Notes: generated by a model from the sequence alone, not told the origin. 38,432 nt of DNA from Acidobacteriota bacterium (GCA_020200135.1 JAIVJI010000012.1:1-38432); one strand, 5' to 3'. Positions 8,306 through 20,055 are shown, numbered from the stretch's first letter. Numbers and translations are program-made.

Positions 8306-9106
8306 ATGATCATCGGGAAGTCGAAAAGGGAGCTGGAGAAGATGCGGGCGGCCGGGCGGCTCGTGGCGCAGGTGCGCGAGGAGCTGCGCCGGATGGTGCG
8401 GCCGGGCGTCACCACGCTCGAGCTCGACATGGAGGCCGAGAGGATGATCCTCGACGCCGGCGCGCTGCCGACCTTCAAGGGTTACCACGGCTTCCCCTTC
8501 TCGATCTGCGCGTCGGTCAACGAGCAGGTCGTCCACGGCTTCCCCTCGGCCTACGAGCTGAAGGAGGGCGACATCTTCTCGCTCGACTGCGGCGTCACGC
8601 TCGGCGGCTTTGTCGGCGACACGGCCACCACGGTGCCCGTCGGCGAGGTCGGCGAGGACAGGCTCAAGCTCATCCGGGTCGCCGAGGAGTGCCTGGAGCG
8701 CGCGATTAACGAGTGCCGGCCGGGCAAGCACCTGGGCGACCTGGGGTGGGCCGTGCAGCAGCACGCGGAGGCGCACGGCTACGGCATCGTCCGCGATTAC
8801 GTCGGCCACGGCATCGGCAGAAAAATGCACGAAGACCCGCAAATCCCGAACTACGGAAAGCCGGGCACCGGCATCAAAATCCGTTCGGGCTACGTCTTCG
8901 CCATCGAGCCCATGATCAACATGGGCACGCACAAGACCAAGACGCTCAAGGACGGCTGGACGGTCGTCACGCTCGACGGGCGGCCCTCGGCGCACGTCGA
9001 GCACACGGTGGCCGTCACGGAGGAAGGGCCGGAGATTCTGACCCGCGTGGCCGAGGAGTCCACACCCGTGCCGCAGGAGCCGCAGGCCGCGCCCGCCAGC
9101 GCCTGA
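8306..9106 (+). CDS. map: Type I methionine aminopeptidase
   Basis: Removes the initiator methionine from nascent proteins in the cytosol. The 266-residue pita-bread fold carries all five metal ligands: D94 (FSLDCGV), D105 (VGDTATT), H168 (GHGIGR), E201 (AIEPM) and E232 (HVEHTVAV). H78 lies in the VVHGFPS motif. The C-terminal 20 residues are a Pro/Gln/Ala tail. The ATG directly follows the adk stop codon, so the two are translationally coupled. The usual neighbour infA is not found downstream. Confidence 0.97.
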   Translation: MIIGKSKRELEKMRAAGRLVAQVREELRRMVRPGVTTLELDMEAERMILDAGALPTFKGYHGFPFSICASVNEQVVHGFPSAYELKEGDIFSLDCGVTLGGFVGDTATTVPVGEVGEDRLKLIRVAEECLERAINECRPGKHLGDLGWAVQQHAEAHGYGIVRDYVGHGIGRKMHEDPQIPNYGKPGTGIKIRSGYVFAIEPMINMGTHKTKTLKDGWTVVTLDGRPSAHVEHTVAVTEEGPEILTRVAEESTPVPQEPQAAPASA

Positions 9107-9131
9107 AAGGAGACGAAAGCCCCGCCGCGGT

Positions 9132-9160
9132 TTGGAGGCTGGTGGTAAGCGTGTTATTAT
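9132..9160 (+). promoter_or_regulatory. Candidate internal sigma70-type promoter for rpmJ-rplQ
   Basis: TTGGAG (9132-9137), a 17-base spacer and TATTAT (9155-9160) lie in the 151-base gap between map and rpmJ. This gap is otherwise non-coding and unusually AT-rich for the window. A 5' leader of about 90 bases would follow before rpmJ. Found by consensus only. Confidence 0.5.
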
Positions 9161-9257
9161 TCGCAGTTTGCCGGCGTAGTCAGGTTTTGTGCTAGTGACA
9201 CTCGCGGGTACAAGTGAGCAGGTGACGACGGGCGAGTCCCAAAAGGGGTGAAGTGAG

Positions 9258-9371
9258 ATGAAGGTTAGGGCTTCGGTCAAGAAGATGTGCGACAACTGCA
9301 AGGTCATCCACCGCAAGGGCGTGGTGCGCGTGATCTGCACCAACCCCAAGCACAAGCAGCGCCAGGGGTAG
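9258..9371 (+). CDS. rpmJ: 50S ribosomal protein L36
   Basis: A 37-residue protein starting [16 protein letters not shown] and ending NPKHKQRQG. It has the zinc-ribbon ligands CxxC, a later Cys and His (CDNC, IC, KHKQ) typical of the C-plus form of L36. L36 is the smallest ribosomal protein, on the large subunit near the factor-binding region. The start ATG follows a purine-rich AAAAGGGGTGAAGTGAG. It precedes rpsM, the standard order of the alpha operon. Confidence 0.97.
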   Translation: MKVRASVKKMCDNCKVIHRKGVVRVICTNPKHKQRQG

Positions 9372-9407
9372 GAATTTTTGATTTAAAGACTCGGAGATAG
9401 AACTAAG

Positions 9408-9791
9408 ATGGCTCGTGTAGTCGGCGTTGACCTCCCGGTTAACAAGAGAATCGGAATCGGACTGACGTACATCTACGGCATCGGCCGCTCGCGCGCGACC
9501 TCCATCCTTCAGGAGGCCGACGTCAGCGCCGACATCCGCGTGCGCGACCTCGACGAGGCGCAGCTCGGTCGCATCCGCCAGACCATCGAGGGGCAGGGCG
9601 AGGTCGAGGGCGACCTCCGCAAGCGCGTCCAGATGGACATCAAGCGGCTGATGGACATCGGCTGCTACCGCGGCCTGCGCCACCGGCGCGGACTGCCCGT
9701 GCGGGGGCAGCGCACCCACACCAACGCGCGCACCCGCAAGGGCCCGCGTCGCGCCACGGTCGCCAAGAAGAAGGCGCCGGGCAAGAAGTAA
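9408..9791 (+). CDS. rpsM: 30S ribosomal protein S13
   Basis: S13 is in the 30S head and contacts the P-site tRNA and L5. The 127-residue product has [25 protein letters not shown], the IRQTIEG region, [36 protein letters not shown] and a lysine-rich tail. Full length. Start ATG at 9408 after GGAGATAGAACTAAG. Confidence 0.98.
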   Translation: MARVVGVDLPVNKRIGIGLTYIYGIGRSRATSILQEADVSADIRVRDLDEAQLGRIRQTIEGQGEVEGDLRKRVQMDIKRLMDIGCYRGLRHRRGLPVRGQRTHTNARTRKGPRRATVAKKKAPGKK

Positions 9792-9795
9792 ACCG

Positions 9796-9920
9796 CAGTA
9801 GTCAGTAGACAGTAGTCAGCAGACAGCAGGGCTTCCGCCTTGAGTCGCTGAAGCTGTTGCCCCGGCGGTTCGCCGGCGGAGGTCTTCTACTGACTACTGA
9901 CTACTGACTACTGACTACTG
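9796..9920 (+). repeat. Heptad inverted-repeat element F (rpsM-rpsK spacer)
   Basis: Left arm: CAGTAGT, CAGTAGA, CAGTAGT, CAGCAGA, CAGCAGG (9796-9830). A 56-base centre follows with its own stem (CTTCCGCC with GGCGGAGG, and an inner CGGCGGTTCGCCGG hairpin). Right arm: four exact CTACTGA units plus CTACTG (9887-9920). The arms are reverse complements. It is the longest of the heptad elements. It starts 4 bases after the rpsM stop and ends 4 bases before the rpsK ATG, so any stem would mask the rpsK ribosome binding region. Confidence 0.88.
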
Positions 9921-9924
9921 TTTT

Positions 9925-10326
9925 ATGGCAAAAGCGACAACCGGCAAGAAGAAGACCTTCCGCAAGAAGGAAAAGAAGAACATCCCCGTCGGCATCGTGC
10001 ACATCTCGGCGTCGTTCAACAACACGCTGATCTCGATCACCGACACCGAGGGGAACCTCGTCGCGCAGTCCAGCTCGGGCGCGCGCGGCTTCCGCGGCTC
10101 GCGCAAGGGCACGCCCTTCGCCGCGCAGCAGGCCGCCTACGAGGCCGCGAACAAGGCCAAGGAAGTCGGGATGCAGCAGGTCGAGGTCCACGTCAAGGGG
10201 CCGGGCGGCGGCCGCGAGTCGGCCATCCGCGCCATCAACTCCGCGGGCATCCGCGTCACGACCATCCGCGACACGACGCCGATCCCGCACAACGGCTGCC
10301 GCCCGCCGAAGCGGCGCAGAGTTTAA
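9925..10326 (+). CDS. rpsK: 30S ribosomal protein S11
   Basis: S11 is in the 30S platform near the Shine-Dalgarno helix. The 133 residues include [56 protein letters not shown], and the C-terminal [18 protein letters not shown]. Start ATG at 9925. The preceding bases are the end of a heptad array and TTTT, with no purine-rich ribosome binding site, so initiation may depend on coupling or on the repeat structure. Confidence 0.98.
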   Translation: MAKATTGKKKTFRKKEKKNIPVGIVHISASFNNTLISITDTEGNLVAQSSSGARGFRGSRKGTPFAAQQAAYEAANKAKEVGMQQVEVHVKGPGGGRESAIRAINSAGIRVTTIRDTTPIPHNGCRPPKRRRV

Positions 10327-10331
10327 CGAAC

Positions 10332-10409
10332 CCGTGAACGGTGAACCGTCAACCGTGACAAGAAAGAACACGCTTTCTCCCGTCACGGTTAACGGTTTAC
10401 GGTTCACTG
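10332..10409 (+). repeat. Heptad inverted-repeat element G, CCGTGAC family
   Basis: Left arm: CCGTGAA, CGGTGAA, CCGTCAA, CCGTGAC (10332-10359). Spacer of 22 bases beginning AAG. Right arm: GTCACGG, TTAACGG, TTTACGG, TTCACTG (10382-10409). It matches element B (1618-1694) and element J (23342-23419) almost base for base in the core on both sides, while the loops differ. It begins 5 bases after the rpsK stop. A TTTTTAA follows the right arm. Confidence 0.87.
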
Positions 10410-10418
10410 CTTTTTAAC

Positions 10419-10485
10419 CTAAAGGACGAAGGGCCGCGCGCGCGTGTGCTGTCGCGGTCTGTAAACTTTTCCGTCTGACCTTTAG
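10419..10485 (+). promoter_or_regulatory. Candidate structured leader of rpsD
   Basis: CTAAAGG (10419-10425) pairs with CCTTTAG (10479-10485), closing a stem around a GC-rich inner region (GCGCGCGCG) about 20 bases before the rpsD start codon. S4 represses its own operon in several phyla through a leader structure, so this is a possible S4 target. The link is inference from position only. Confidence 0.3.
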
Positions 10486-10503
10486 ACCGGAGGCAAAAAA
10501 GAA

Positions 10504-11145
10504 GTGGCTAGGTATCGTAGCGCGGTGTGCCGCCTGTGCCGCCGCGAGGGCGCGAAGTTATTCCTGAAGGGCGACCGCTGTTTCAAGCCGTCGTGCCCGA
10601 TCGAGAAGCGCGGCACGCAGCCGCCGGGGCAGCACGGCAACTCGATGCGCCGGGGCAAGGCGCTGCAGGGTTACGGGCTCCAGCTCCGCGAGAAGCAGAA
10701 GGTCAAGCGCATCTACTTCGTGCTCGAAGGGCAGTTCCGCAACTACTTCGAGCGCGCGGCGCGCATGAAGGGCATCACGGGCGAGAACCTGCTCTCGCTG
10801 CTCGAGCGCCGGCTCGACAACGCGGTCTACCGCGCGGGCTTCGCCACCTCGCGGCGCCAGGCGCGCCAGCTCGTCAACCACGGGCACGTCGAGGTCAACG
10901 GGCGCAAGGTCGACATCCCCAGTTTCCAGGTCAAGGCCGGCGACACCGTCACCATCAAGGAGGCGAGCCGCAAGAACGCGCACGTCGAGGGCGCCTGGCA
11001 GACCGCCGGCGGCCGCGGCCGCCCGAACTGGATCGTCCCCGCCGACGGGGCGGAGATGAGCGCGCGCGTCGTGACGCTCCCCGTCCGCGACGACGTGGAC
11101 CGCTCGATCAACGAGCAGCTCATCGTCGAGCTTTACAGCAAGTAA
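10504..11145 (+). CDS. rpsD: 30S ribosomal protein S4, zinc-binding form
   Basis: S4 nucleates 30S assembly. The 213 residues start [17 protein letters not shown]9, C12, C26 and C31 form the zinc-binding set known from Thermus S4. YPPGQHG is replaced by QPPGQHG, and the S4 RNA-binding domain is clear ([44 protein letters not shown]). The C-terminal [11 protein letters not shown] is typical. The start is GTG at 10504 after GGAGGCAAAAAAGAA. Confidence 0.98.
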   Translation: MARYRSAVCRLCRREGAKLFLKGDRCFKPSCPIEKRGTQPPGQHGNSMRRGKALQGYGLQLREKQKVKRIYFVLEGQFRNYFERAARMKGITGENLLSLLERRLDNAVYRAGFATSRRQARQLVNHGHVEVNGRKVDIPSFQVKAGDTVTIKEASRKNAHVEGAWQTAGGRGRPNWIVPADGAEMSARVVTLPVRDDVDRSINEQLIVELYSK

Positions 11146-11160
11146 CACGCACGCGTCGCG

Positions 11161-11209
11161 GCGACGCGCGCCCGGCGGCTTTTCGCTGAAAGCCGAGGGC
11201 GCGTGTCGC
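11161..11209 (+). other. Imperfect hairpin between rpsD and rpoA
   Basis: GCGACGCGCGCCCGGCGGCT (from 11161) pairs imperfectly with the stretch from AAAGCCGAGGGCGCG through GTCGC (about 11189-11208), around a CGCTG loop. No T-run follows. It lies in the rpoA leader, so it could tune expression of rpoA relative to the ribosomal genes. Confidence 0.5.
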
Positions 11210-11250
11210 CTACGCATTGGTTGCCGCTTTTCATACGAAGGTATTCGACT

Positions 11251-12309
11251 ATGGCAATGGACCAACACAACCTCTGGACGGGCTTTCAGATGCCGCGCCG
11301 CCTCGCCGTCGAGGGCGAGACGCTGACCGAGCGCTACGGCCGCTTCTCGGCGCAGCCGTTCGAGCGCGGCTTCGGCACGACCATCGGGAACTCTCTCCGC
11401 CGCGCGCTGCTCTCTTCGATCGAGGGCGCGGCCATCACCGCCGTCAAGATCGAGGGCGTCGAGCACGAGTTCTCCTCGATCCGCGGCGTGGTCGAGGACG
11501 CGACCGACGTCATCCTCAACCTGAAGCAGATCCCGTTCAAGCTCCACGGCACCGAGGCCAAGACGCTGACCATCCACCGCGACGGCGCGGGCGAGGTCAC
11601 CTCGGCCGACATCGAGGCCGACGGCGACGTCGAGATACTCGACCCCTCGGTCTACATCGCGACCGTCAGCGAGGGCGGGTCGCTCACCATCGAGATGCGT
11701 CTGAGGCGCGGGCGCGGCTACGTCACCGCCGAGCGCAACTTCGACGAGGACCTGTCGCTCGGGTACATCCCCATCGACTCAGTCCACACGCCGGTCAAGA
11801 AGGTCAACTACACGGTCGAGGCCGCGCGTCTGGGTCAGAACACCGAGTTCGACAAGCTGACCATCGAGGTCTGGACCGACGGCTCGGTCAAGCCGGACGA
11901 CGCCATCGGGCTCGCCGCGAAGCTGATCAAGGATCACATGCAGATCTTCATCAACTTCGAGGAGGACACCGACGAGTTCGCCTACCAGAACATCGAGCGC
12001 CCGCCGCTGCCCAGAAACGACGTGCTCGACCGCTCGGTGGACGAGCTCGAGCTCTCCGTCAGGTCGTACAACTGCCTGAAGAACGCGAACATCCGCTCCA
12101 TCCGCGACCTCGTCCAGCGCTCGGAGCGCGAGATGCTCGCGACGAAGAACTTCGGCAAGAAGTCGCTCAACGAGATCAAGGAGATCCTGCACGGGATGGG
12201 GCTCGACTTCGGCATGGCCTTCGACGAGCAGGGCAACCCGATCCCGGGCTCCGGCGGCTCGGACGTCGACCTCAGCGAGTACGCCGACGACGAGGACGAC
12301 GAGGAGTAG
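11251..12309 (+). CDS. rpoA: DNA-directed RNA polymerase subunit alpha
   Basis: The alpha subunit dimerises to scaffold RNA polymerase, and its C-terminal domain contacts UP elements and activators. The N-terminal domain shows [45 protein letters not shown] and FEEDTDEF. A linker follows. The C-terminal domain has [31 protein letters not shown], and [18 protein letters not shown] holds its second helix-hairpin-helix. The tail is acidic (YADDEDDEE). The ATG at 11251 (352 residues) is preferred because it follows GAAGG and begins like the family. A GTG at 11203 would add 16 unrelated residues. Confidence 0.97.
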   Translation: MAMDQHNLWTGFQMPRRLAVEGETLTERYGRFSAQPFERGFGTTIGNSLRRALLSSIEGAAITAVKIEGVEHEFSSIRGVVEDATDVILNLKQIPFKLHGTEAKTLTIHRDGAGEVTSADIEADGDVEILDPSVYIATVSEGGSLTIEMRLRRGRGYVTAERNFDEDLSLGYIPIDSVHTPVKKVNYTVEAARLGQNTEFDKLTIEVWTDGSVKPDDAIGLAAKLIKDHMQIFINFEEDTDEFAYQNIERPPLPRNDVLDRSVDELELSVRSYNCLKNANIRSIRDLVQRSEREMLATKNFGKKSLNEIKEILHGMGLDFGMAFDEQGNPIPGSGGSDVDLSEYADDEDDEE

Positions 12310-12319
12310 GTTTAAGGGT

Positions 12320-12367
12320 CGAACACCGGGCGGCGAGTTTTAAAGAACTCCTCCCGCCCGGCGTTCG
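12320..12367 (+). other. Long hairpin between rpoA and rplQ
   Basis: CGAACACCGGGCGGCGAGTT (12320-12339) pairs with AACTCCTC...CCCGGCGTTCG (12346-12367), leaving a TTAAAG loop and few mismatches. No T-tract follows, so read-through to rplQ is expected. It is not made of heptads. Confidence 0.6.
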
Positions 12368-12401
12368 CCGTCGATAGTTTCATTCGTTTAGGAATTTTGT
12401 C

Positions 12402-13052
12402 ATGCGACACTTGAACGCACACAGGAAGCTGGGCCGCACGAGCGAGCACCGCATGTCGTTGCTCCGCAACCTCGCGACCTCGCTCATCAACGCGCGCGAA
12501 GAGCGCATCGTGACGACGGTGCCGAAGGCGAAGGAGCTGCGCCCCTTCGTCGAGCGCGTCATCACGCTGGCCAAGCGCGCCGGCACGCTCTCGGGCGACG
12601 ACGCGGCCGCGCAGGCGCTCCACCTCCGCCGCCAGGCGGCCGGCTTCTTCCACGCCGGGAACGCGCGCCGCGCCGAGGACGCGACCCGCGGGCGCAAGCA
12701 GGCGGAGTTGCCGCGCACGGCCGGCGTCGCCGCCTTGAAGCGGCTCTTCGACGAGCTGGGCAAGCGCTACGCCGAGCGGGCGGGCGGCTACACACGCATC
12801 ATCCGCCTGGGCCGCCGCGACGGCGACAACGCCGAGCTGGCCATCATCGAATTGGTCGACAACCCGCGCGAGCGCGAGGCCGCCGACTCGAAGAAGGCCA
12901 AGTCGGCCGGCGTGGGCAAGAAGAAGTCCGCGAAGGCGGGGGCGAAGGCCGAGACCTCCTCGGCCGAGTCGACCAAGAAGAAGAAGGAGACGGGGGGCGG
13001 CCGCCGCTCCAAGAAAACCGAATCCACCGCGGCCGAGCAGGAGACGGAGTAG
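12402..13052 (+). CDS. rplQ: 50S ribosomal protein L17 with long Lys-rich C-terminus
   Basis: L17 lies near the peptide exit tunnel. Residues 1 to about 150 are L17: [75 protein letters not shown] and AIIELVD. The remaining about 65 residues are a low-complexity Lys/Ala/Ser/Glu tail ([27 protein letters not shown]). Ordinary L17 is about 120-130 residues. Last ribosomal gene of the alpha-operon block, followed by a terminator. Confidence 0.96.
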   Translation: MRHLNAHRKLGRTSEHRMSLLRNLATSLINAREERIVTTVPKAKELRPFVERVITLAKRAGTLSGDDAAAQALHLRRQAAGFFHAGNARRAEDATRGRKQAELPRTAGVAALKRLFDELGKRYAERAGGYTRIIRLGRRDGDNAELAIIELVDNPREREAADSKKAKSAGVGKKKSAKAGAKAETSSAESTKKKKETGGGRRSKKTESTAAEQETE

Positions 13053-13149
13053 TTTAAGCGGGCGGGCCGGGGCGCGCCGCGAGTTCCCGCCGGAAGCAGT
13101 TCAGGCGCGCCCGACGCGGAGGGTAAAGTCTTCCGCGGCCCTCAGGACG

Positions 13150-13202
13150 GAGAAGCCCCACACGCCCGCCTCGCTCGGCAAGCGTCGGAGGGGCTTTTCT
13201 CT
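13150..13202 (+). terminator. Terminator after rplQ
   Basis: GAGAAGCCCC (13150-13159) pairs with GGGGCTTTTCTC (13190-13201), with an inner CGCT/AGCG stem, about 100 bases downstream of the L17 stop. The TTTTCT end and the position at the end of the ribosomal block suggest an intrinsic terminator. Confidence 0.65.
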
Positions 13203-13254
13203 TGCGCCGGTCGGCCCGGACAGGGGCGGCGGCAGACGACTCCGGAGGCAAAAG

Positions 13255-13986
<732 letters not shown>

Positions 13987-13992
13987 TGATGG

Positions 13993-14058
13993 GGACTGAG
14001 GACTGAGTGAAGACAAGATTGTTCTCAGTCCTCAGTCCTCAGTCCTCAATGCTCAGTA
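13993..14058 (+). repeat. Heptad inverted-repeat element H (accB-accC spacer)
   Basis: Left arm: GGACTGA, GGACTGA, GTGAAGA (13993-14013). Short loop. Right arm: CTCAGTC, CTCAGTC, CTCAGTC, CTCAATG, CTCAGTA (14024-14058). Two exact left units pair with the right units over about 15 bases. It starts 7 bases after the accB stop and ends 7 bases before the accC ATG, leaving no separate ribosome binding site. Confidence 0.87.
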
Positions 14059-14065
14059 CTTATCT

Positions 14066-15451
<1,386 letters not shown>

Positions 15452-15467
15452 AGGGCGCGCGAAAAAA

Positions 15468-15503
15468 GCCCCCGGCCGTTTGACGGGGGCGGGTATCGTT
15501 TTT
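15468..15503 (+). terminator. Possible terminator after accC
   Basis: GCCCCCG (15468-15474) pairs with CGGGGGC (15484-15490), preceded by AAAAAA and followed ten bases later by TTTTT. The second arm overlaps the -35 box of the rplU promoter, so termination and initiation elements are nested. Confidence 0.45.
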
Positions 15504-15508
15504 ATAAT
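15480..15508 (+). promoter_or_regulatory. Consensus sigma70-type promoter for rplU-rpmA
   Basis: TTGACG (15480-15485), exactly 17 bases, then TATAAT (15503-15508), a perfect -10 hexamer. It lies about 55 bases upstream of the L21 start codon. It is the best promoter match I see in the window. Confidence 0.75.
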
Positions 15509-15562
15509 AAAGGACTTTTCTGGGCGGCCCGGGCCGGCCCGTGTGTGGGAGGAGTGAGAGAA

Positions 15563-15874
15563 ATGGCTTACGCAATCATCCGTTCCGGCGGCAAACAGTT
15601 CCGCGTCGAGGAGGGCGGCACCGTCCGCGTGCCGACGCTCGGGGCAAAGGCCGGCGACACGGTCGAGCTCGAGGCGCTGGTCATCGCCGGCGGCGACGCC
15701 GGCGTCCTCGTCGGCGCCCCGGCGGTCGAGGGCGCGCGCGTGACGGGCACCGTGGTCGACCACGGCCGCGGCACCAAGGTGATCGTCTTCAAGAAGAAGC
15801 GCCGCAAGCAGTACAAGCGCACGCAGGGTCACCGCCAGAACTACACGACGGTCAAGATCGATTCGATCGGATAA
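15563..15874 (+). CDS. rplU: 50S ribosomal protein L21
   Basis: L21 is an early assembly protein of the large subunit. The 103 residues start [24 protein letters not shown] and contain the family end [23 protein letters not shown]. The ATG at 15563 lies after GGGAGGAGTGAGAGAA. An in-frame upstream start at 15545 is rejected because it would remove this binding site. First gene of the rplU-rpmA unit. Confidence 0.97.
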   Translation: MAYAIIRSGGKQFRVEEGGTVRVPTLGAKAGDTVELEALVIAGGDAGVLVGAPAVEGARVTGTVVDHGRGTKVIVFKKKRRKQYKRTQGHRQNYTTVKIDSIG

Positions 15875-15891
15875 ATTTCGGAGTTAAGACA

Positions 15892-16191
15892 ATGGCACAT
15901 AAGAAGGGCGTAGGTTCATCCCGCAACGGCCGCGACTCGCACTCGCAGCGGCTGGGGCTGAAGAAGTTCGGCGGCGAGGCGGTCCTGGGCGGCAACATCC
16001 TCGCGCGGCAGCGCGGGACGAAGTGGAAGCCGGGCAAGAACGTCGGCCGCGGCAAGGACGACACGCTGTTCTCGCTCATCGACGGCGTCGTCAAGTTCGA
16101 GGACAAGGGGCGGCAGGGCAAGTTCATCAGCGTCTACCCGGCGCAGGCGGCCGTGGCGCCCGCCGAGGAGACGCCGGCAGCAGCCGTCTAA
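15892..16191 (+). CDS. rpmA: 50S ribosomal protein L27
   Basis: L27 reaches the peptidyl-transferase centre with its N-terminus. The 99 residues start directly [22 protein letters not shown], so no cleavable N-extension of the Firmicutes type is present. [32 protein letters not shown] follows. The Ala/Pro/Glu-rich tail of about 15 residues is extra. Start ATG after CGGAGTTAAGACA, 17 bases from rplU. Confidence 0.97.
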   Translation: MAHKKGVGSSRNGRDSHSQRLGLKKFGGEAVLGGNILARQRGTKWKPGKNVGRGKDDTLFSLIDGVVKFEDKGRQGKFISVYPAQAAVAPAEETPAAAV

Positions 16192-16221
16192 AGGTAGTCC
16201 GAAGTACCGCCGAGTTGCTTC

Positions 16222-16280
16222 CGATGCGACGCCCGCGCCGAGTGCCAGACTCAAGCGCCGGGCGTCGCATCGATTTTTTA
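16222..16280 (+). terminator. Strong intrinsic terminator after rpmA
   Basis: CGATGCGACGCCCG (16222-16235) and CGGGCGTCGCATCG (16259-16272) form a perfect 14-base stem, with an extra CGC/GCG inside. ATTTTTTATTTT follows. It separates rpmA from obgE, so obgE needs its own promoter or relies on read-through. Confidence 0.85.
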
Positions 16281-16299
16281 TTTTAGAGTTTTTATCGAC

Positions 16300-17352
16300 T
16301 TGTTCATCGACCGGGTCAAAATCAGGGTGCGGGGCGGTCACGGCGGCAACGGCGTGACCGCCTTCCGCCGCGAGAAGTTCGTGCCGCGCGGCGGCCCCTC
16401 GGGCGGGGACGGCGGGCGCGGCGGCGACGTGTGGCTCGTCGCCGACGAGTCGCTGAACACGCTGCTCCACCTGCGCTACAACCCCGAGCACACGGCCGAC
16501 CGCGGCCGGCACGGCGAGGGCTCGGACCGCTCGGGGCGCGAGGGCGGAGACGTGGTGGTGCGCGTCCCCGTCGGGACGCAGGTGCTCGACTCGGAGACGG
16601 GCGAGCTGCTCGTGGACATCGCCGAGGACGGCCAGCGCTGGCTGGCGGCGAAGGGCGGGCGCGGCGGCTTCGGCAACGCGCACTTCACGTCTTCGACCAA
16701 CCGCGCGCCGCGCTACCACCAGGACGGCAGCCCGGGCGAGGAGCGCGAGCTACAGCTCGAGCTGAAGCTGCTGGCCGACGTGGGGCTCGTCGGCTTCCCG
16801 AACGCGGGGAAGTCCACGCTGATCTCGACCATCTCCGCCGCGAAGCCGAAGGTGGCCGACTACCCTTTCACGACTCTTGAGCCGCACCTCGGCGTCGTAG
16901 ACCTCGGCGACTACCGCACGTTCGTCGTCGCGGACATCCCCGGCCTCATCGAGGGCGCGCACGGCGGCGCGGGCCTCGGCGACCGCTTCCTGCGCCACGT
17001 CGAGCGGACGCGGCTGCTGCTGCACCTCGTCGACGTGTCGTCGCTCTCGGGGCGCGAGCCCGTCACGGACTACGAGGTCATCAACAGGGAACTCGCGGCC
17101 TACGACCCGCAGCTCGCCGAGCGGCCGCAGTTCGTCGTCGCGACCAAGCTCGACGCTCTGGACGAGCCCGAGCGGCTCGCGGCCCTGCGCGGGCGCGCGC
17201 TCGCCGACGGGCGCGAGTTTTTTGAAATCTCCTCGGCGACGAACCGGGGCGTGCGCGAGCTGGTGCGGGCGGTGGAGCGGAAGCTCGAAGAGATAGGCAA
17301 GTCGCCGGTCATCCAGACGCGCGAGACGCTGCTCGGCGAGTTCGAGCGATGA
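16300..17352 (+). CDS. obgE: GTPase Obg
   Basis: Obg is an essential ribosome-associated GTPase acting in 50S maturation and stress control. The glycine-rich Obg fold fills residues 1-158 ([34 protein letters not shown]). The G domain follows with G1 GFPNAGKST at 165-173, switch [11 protein letters not shown] and a G4-type TKLD. 350 residues, without a long C-terminal domain. The start is TTG at 16300, the only start that keeps MFIDRVKI. nadD overlaps its end by 4 bases (ATGA). Confidence 0.95.
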   Translation: MFIDRVKIRVRGGHGGNGVTAFRREKFVPRGGPSGGDGGRGGDVWLVADESLNTLLHLRYNPEHTADRGRHGEGSDRSGREGGDVVVRVPVGTQVLDSETGELLVDIAEDGQRWLAAKGGRGGFGNAHFTSSTNRAPRYHQDGSPGEERELQLELKLLADVGLVGFPNAGKSTLISTISAAKPKVADYPFTTLEPHLGVVDLGDYRTFVVADIPGLIEGAHGGAGLGDRFLRHVERTRLLLHLVDVSSLSGREPVTDYEVINRELAAYDPQLAERPQFVVATKLDALDEPERLAALRGRALADGREFFEISSATNRGVRELVRAVERKLEEIGKSPVIQTRETLLGEFER

Positions 17353-18071
17353 AGGCGCGCCGGCGCATAGCCCTCTACGGAGGGACGTTCGACCCCGTCC
17401 ACGTCGGGCACACGGCCGTCGCGCGCGGGCTGCTCGAACTCTTCGGCCTCGACGAGGTCGTCTTCGTCCCGGCCTTCGTCGCGCCCCACAAGCGCGACCG
17501 CAAGGTGAGCCCGGCGCTCGACCGCCACGCGATGCTCGCGCTCGCCACGCAGGGCGAAGCGTGCTTCCGCGTCTCGACCGTCGAGCTGACCGCGCCCGAG
17601 CGGCCGTACACGGTGGACACGCTCGCGCACTTCCTCGGCGCCTACGGCGGGCGGGCGCGGCTCTTCTTCGTCATGGGCGCCGACTCGTGGGAGGAGATAA
17701 CGACGTGGCGCGAGTGGGAGCGCGTGCTGGGGCTGGCCGACCAACTGGTCGTGACGCGGCCCGGCTACGAGCTGCCCACGGGGCACGTGACCGATGAGGT
17801 GCGCGGGCGAATCGTTGACGCGCGCGGCGCGGCGCGCGCGCGAGTGGAGCGACAGATACAAGGGGCGGGAGGGTCGCGCGTCTACCTGACCGACGTCGTC
17901 AACGTCCGCGTGGCGGCGACGGACGTGAGGGCGGCGGTCGGGCGCGGCGACCGGGAAACGTTGGGCGCGCTCGTCGCGCCCGCGGTGGCCGAGTACATCG
18001 GCAAGTACGGACTTTACAGGGAGACGGATGGGACAGAATTCTCCGATGCCGGAATCAAGGGAAAGCACTGA
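17349..18071 (+). CDS. nadD: Nicotinate-nucleotide adenylyltransferase
   Basis: Transfers AMP from ATP to nicotinate mononucleotide in NAD synthesis. Rossmann nucleotidyltransferase motif [11 protein letters not shown] at residues 11-21 and the late AATDVR version of the ISxTxxR motif are present. [22 protein letters not shown] and LVVTRPGYE are family features. 240 residues. It overlaps obgE by 4 bases at the start, and its last 44 bases overlap the proposed rsfS start. The obg-nadD-rsfS order is widespread in bacteria. Confidence 0.95.
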   Translation: MKARRRIALYGGTFDPVHVGHTAVARGLLELFGLDEVVFVPAFVAPHKRDRKVSPALDRHAMLALATQGEACFRVSTVELTAPERPYTVDTLAHFLGAYGGRARLFFVMGADSWEEITTWREWERVLGLADQLVVTRPGYELPTGHVTDEVRGRIVDARGAARARVERQIQGAGGSRVYLTDVVNVRVAATDVRAAVGRGDRETLGALVAPAVAEYIGKYGLYRETDGTEFSDAGIKGKH

Positions 18072-18527
18072 GGACGGGCGCGAGGCGCGGGACGGCGTGG
18101 CGGAAACCGACGCCGCGACGGACGCCGGAGGCGGCTCGGCCGCCGCGCCCGCCGAACTCGACGAGCGTCTGCGGCTGGCGCTGCACGCGGCCGGCGAGAA
18201 GAAGGCGCACGACCCCGTCGTCCTCGACCTGCGCGAGGTGGCGAGCTTCACAGACTACTTCGTCATCGCCAGCGGCACGAACGTGCGGCAGGTGCAGGCC
18301 GTCGCCGACGAGGTGCAGGAGCAGTTGCGCAAGCGTCTGGGCGTCAAGCCCGCGCGCGTGGAAGGGTACAGCTCGGCCGAGTGGGTGCTGCTCGACTACG
18401 GCGACTTCATCTTCCACGTCTTCGAGGAGAAGTCGCGCCGCTTCTACGACCTCGAACGGCTGTGGCGCGACGCGGCGCGCGTGCCGCTCCCGCCGGACGA
18501 GGGCGGCGGCTCTTTGAGAGACGCGGG

Positions 18528-18531
<4 letters not shown>
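18028..18531 (+). CDS. rsfS: Ribosomal silencing factor RsfS
   Basis: RsfS binds L14 and blocks subunit joining in starved cells. The core spans about residues 47-150: [53 protein letters not shown], then [36 protein letters not shown]. About 45 residues of low-complexity Glu/Asp/Ala sequence precede it. Start choice is uncertain: ATG 18028 overlaps nadD by 44 bases and ATG 18046 by 26. The stop overlaps the next gene in ATGA fashion. Confidence 0.93.
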
Positions 18532-19475
<944 letters not shown>

Positions 19476-19493
19476 CATCTGACATCTGCGCTT

Positions 19494-19958
19494 ATGCGGC
19501 TGCGGGTCATCTGGGTGGGGAAGACGCGGGACGCGCACGTGCGGGCGCTCTGCGCGGAGTACCTGAAGCGGCTCTCGCGCTTCGCGCGGTGCGAGGTGAC
19601 GGAGCTGCGCGAGTCGGCGGCGGAAGACCCGCGCGCGTGTCTTGAGGAAGAGGGCAAACGCATCCTGGGTGCTTTGGCATCTGATGCTCTGACGATTCTG
19701 CTGGACGTGTCGGGGACGACCAGCTGGAGTTCGGAAGAGCTGGCCGCGCAAATCGAGGCGTGGCAGGGGCGTTCTGTCCGGGAGGTGACGTTCGTGGTGG
19801 GCGGCCACCTGGGCGTCTCGGAGGAGGTGAGGGCGCGCGCGCAGGTGCGCTGGTCGCTCTCGCGGCTGACGCTGACGCACGAGATGGCGCGCGCCGTCCT
19901 CCTGGAGCAGCTCTACCGCGCGTACACCATCACGCGGGGGCTGCCCTATCAGAAGTGA
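19494..19958 (+). CDS. rlmH: 23S rRNA pseudouridine-1915 N3-methyltransferase
   Basis: RlmH is a small SPOUT-class enzyme that methylates pseudouridine 1915 in helix 69 of 23S rRNA using S-adenosylmethionine. The 154 residues show LRVIWVGKTRD at the start, LDVSGTTSWSSEELA, FVVGGHLGVSEEV (SAM-binding loop), and the C-terminal knot LTLTHEMARAVLLEQLYRAYTITRGLPYQK. It fits the ribosome-linked theme of the obg-rsfS block. The start ATG immediately follows a heptad element. Confidence 0.93.
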   Translation: MRLRVIWVGKTRDAHVRALCAEYLKRLSRFARCEVTELRESAAEDPRACLEEEGKRILGALASDALTILLDVSGTTSWSSEELAAQIEAWQGRSVREVTFVVGGHLGVSEEVRARAQVRWSLSRLTLTHEMARAVLLEQLYRAYTITRGLPYQK

Positions 19959-19964
19959 GGATCG

Positions 19965-19996
19965 GCGGGCCGGTCTTGTTTGAAACCGCGGCCCGC
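19965..19996 (+). other. Hairpin after rlmH
   Basis: GCGGGCCGGT (19965-19974) pairs with ACCGCGGCCCGC (19985-19996) with one bulge and a 10-base loop. The following GAAAAG is not T-rich, so terminator function is uncertain. Confidence 0.4.
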
Positions 19997-20055
19997 GAAA
20001 AGCGTATCTACACGGCTTAAGAGCAAGCAGGGTTAAAGAAGGAGCACACAACGGA

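Noticed and set aside
9796..9920. CRISPR array
   Set aside because: Units are 7 bases, directly tandem and inverted around a centre; no spacers and no cas genes.
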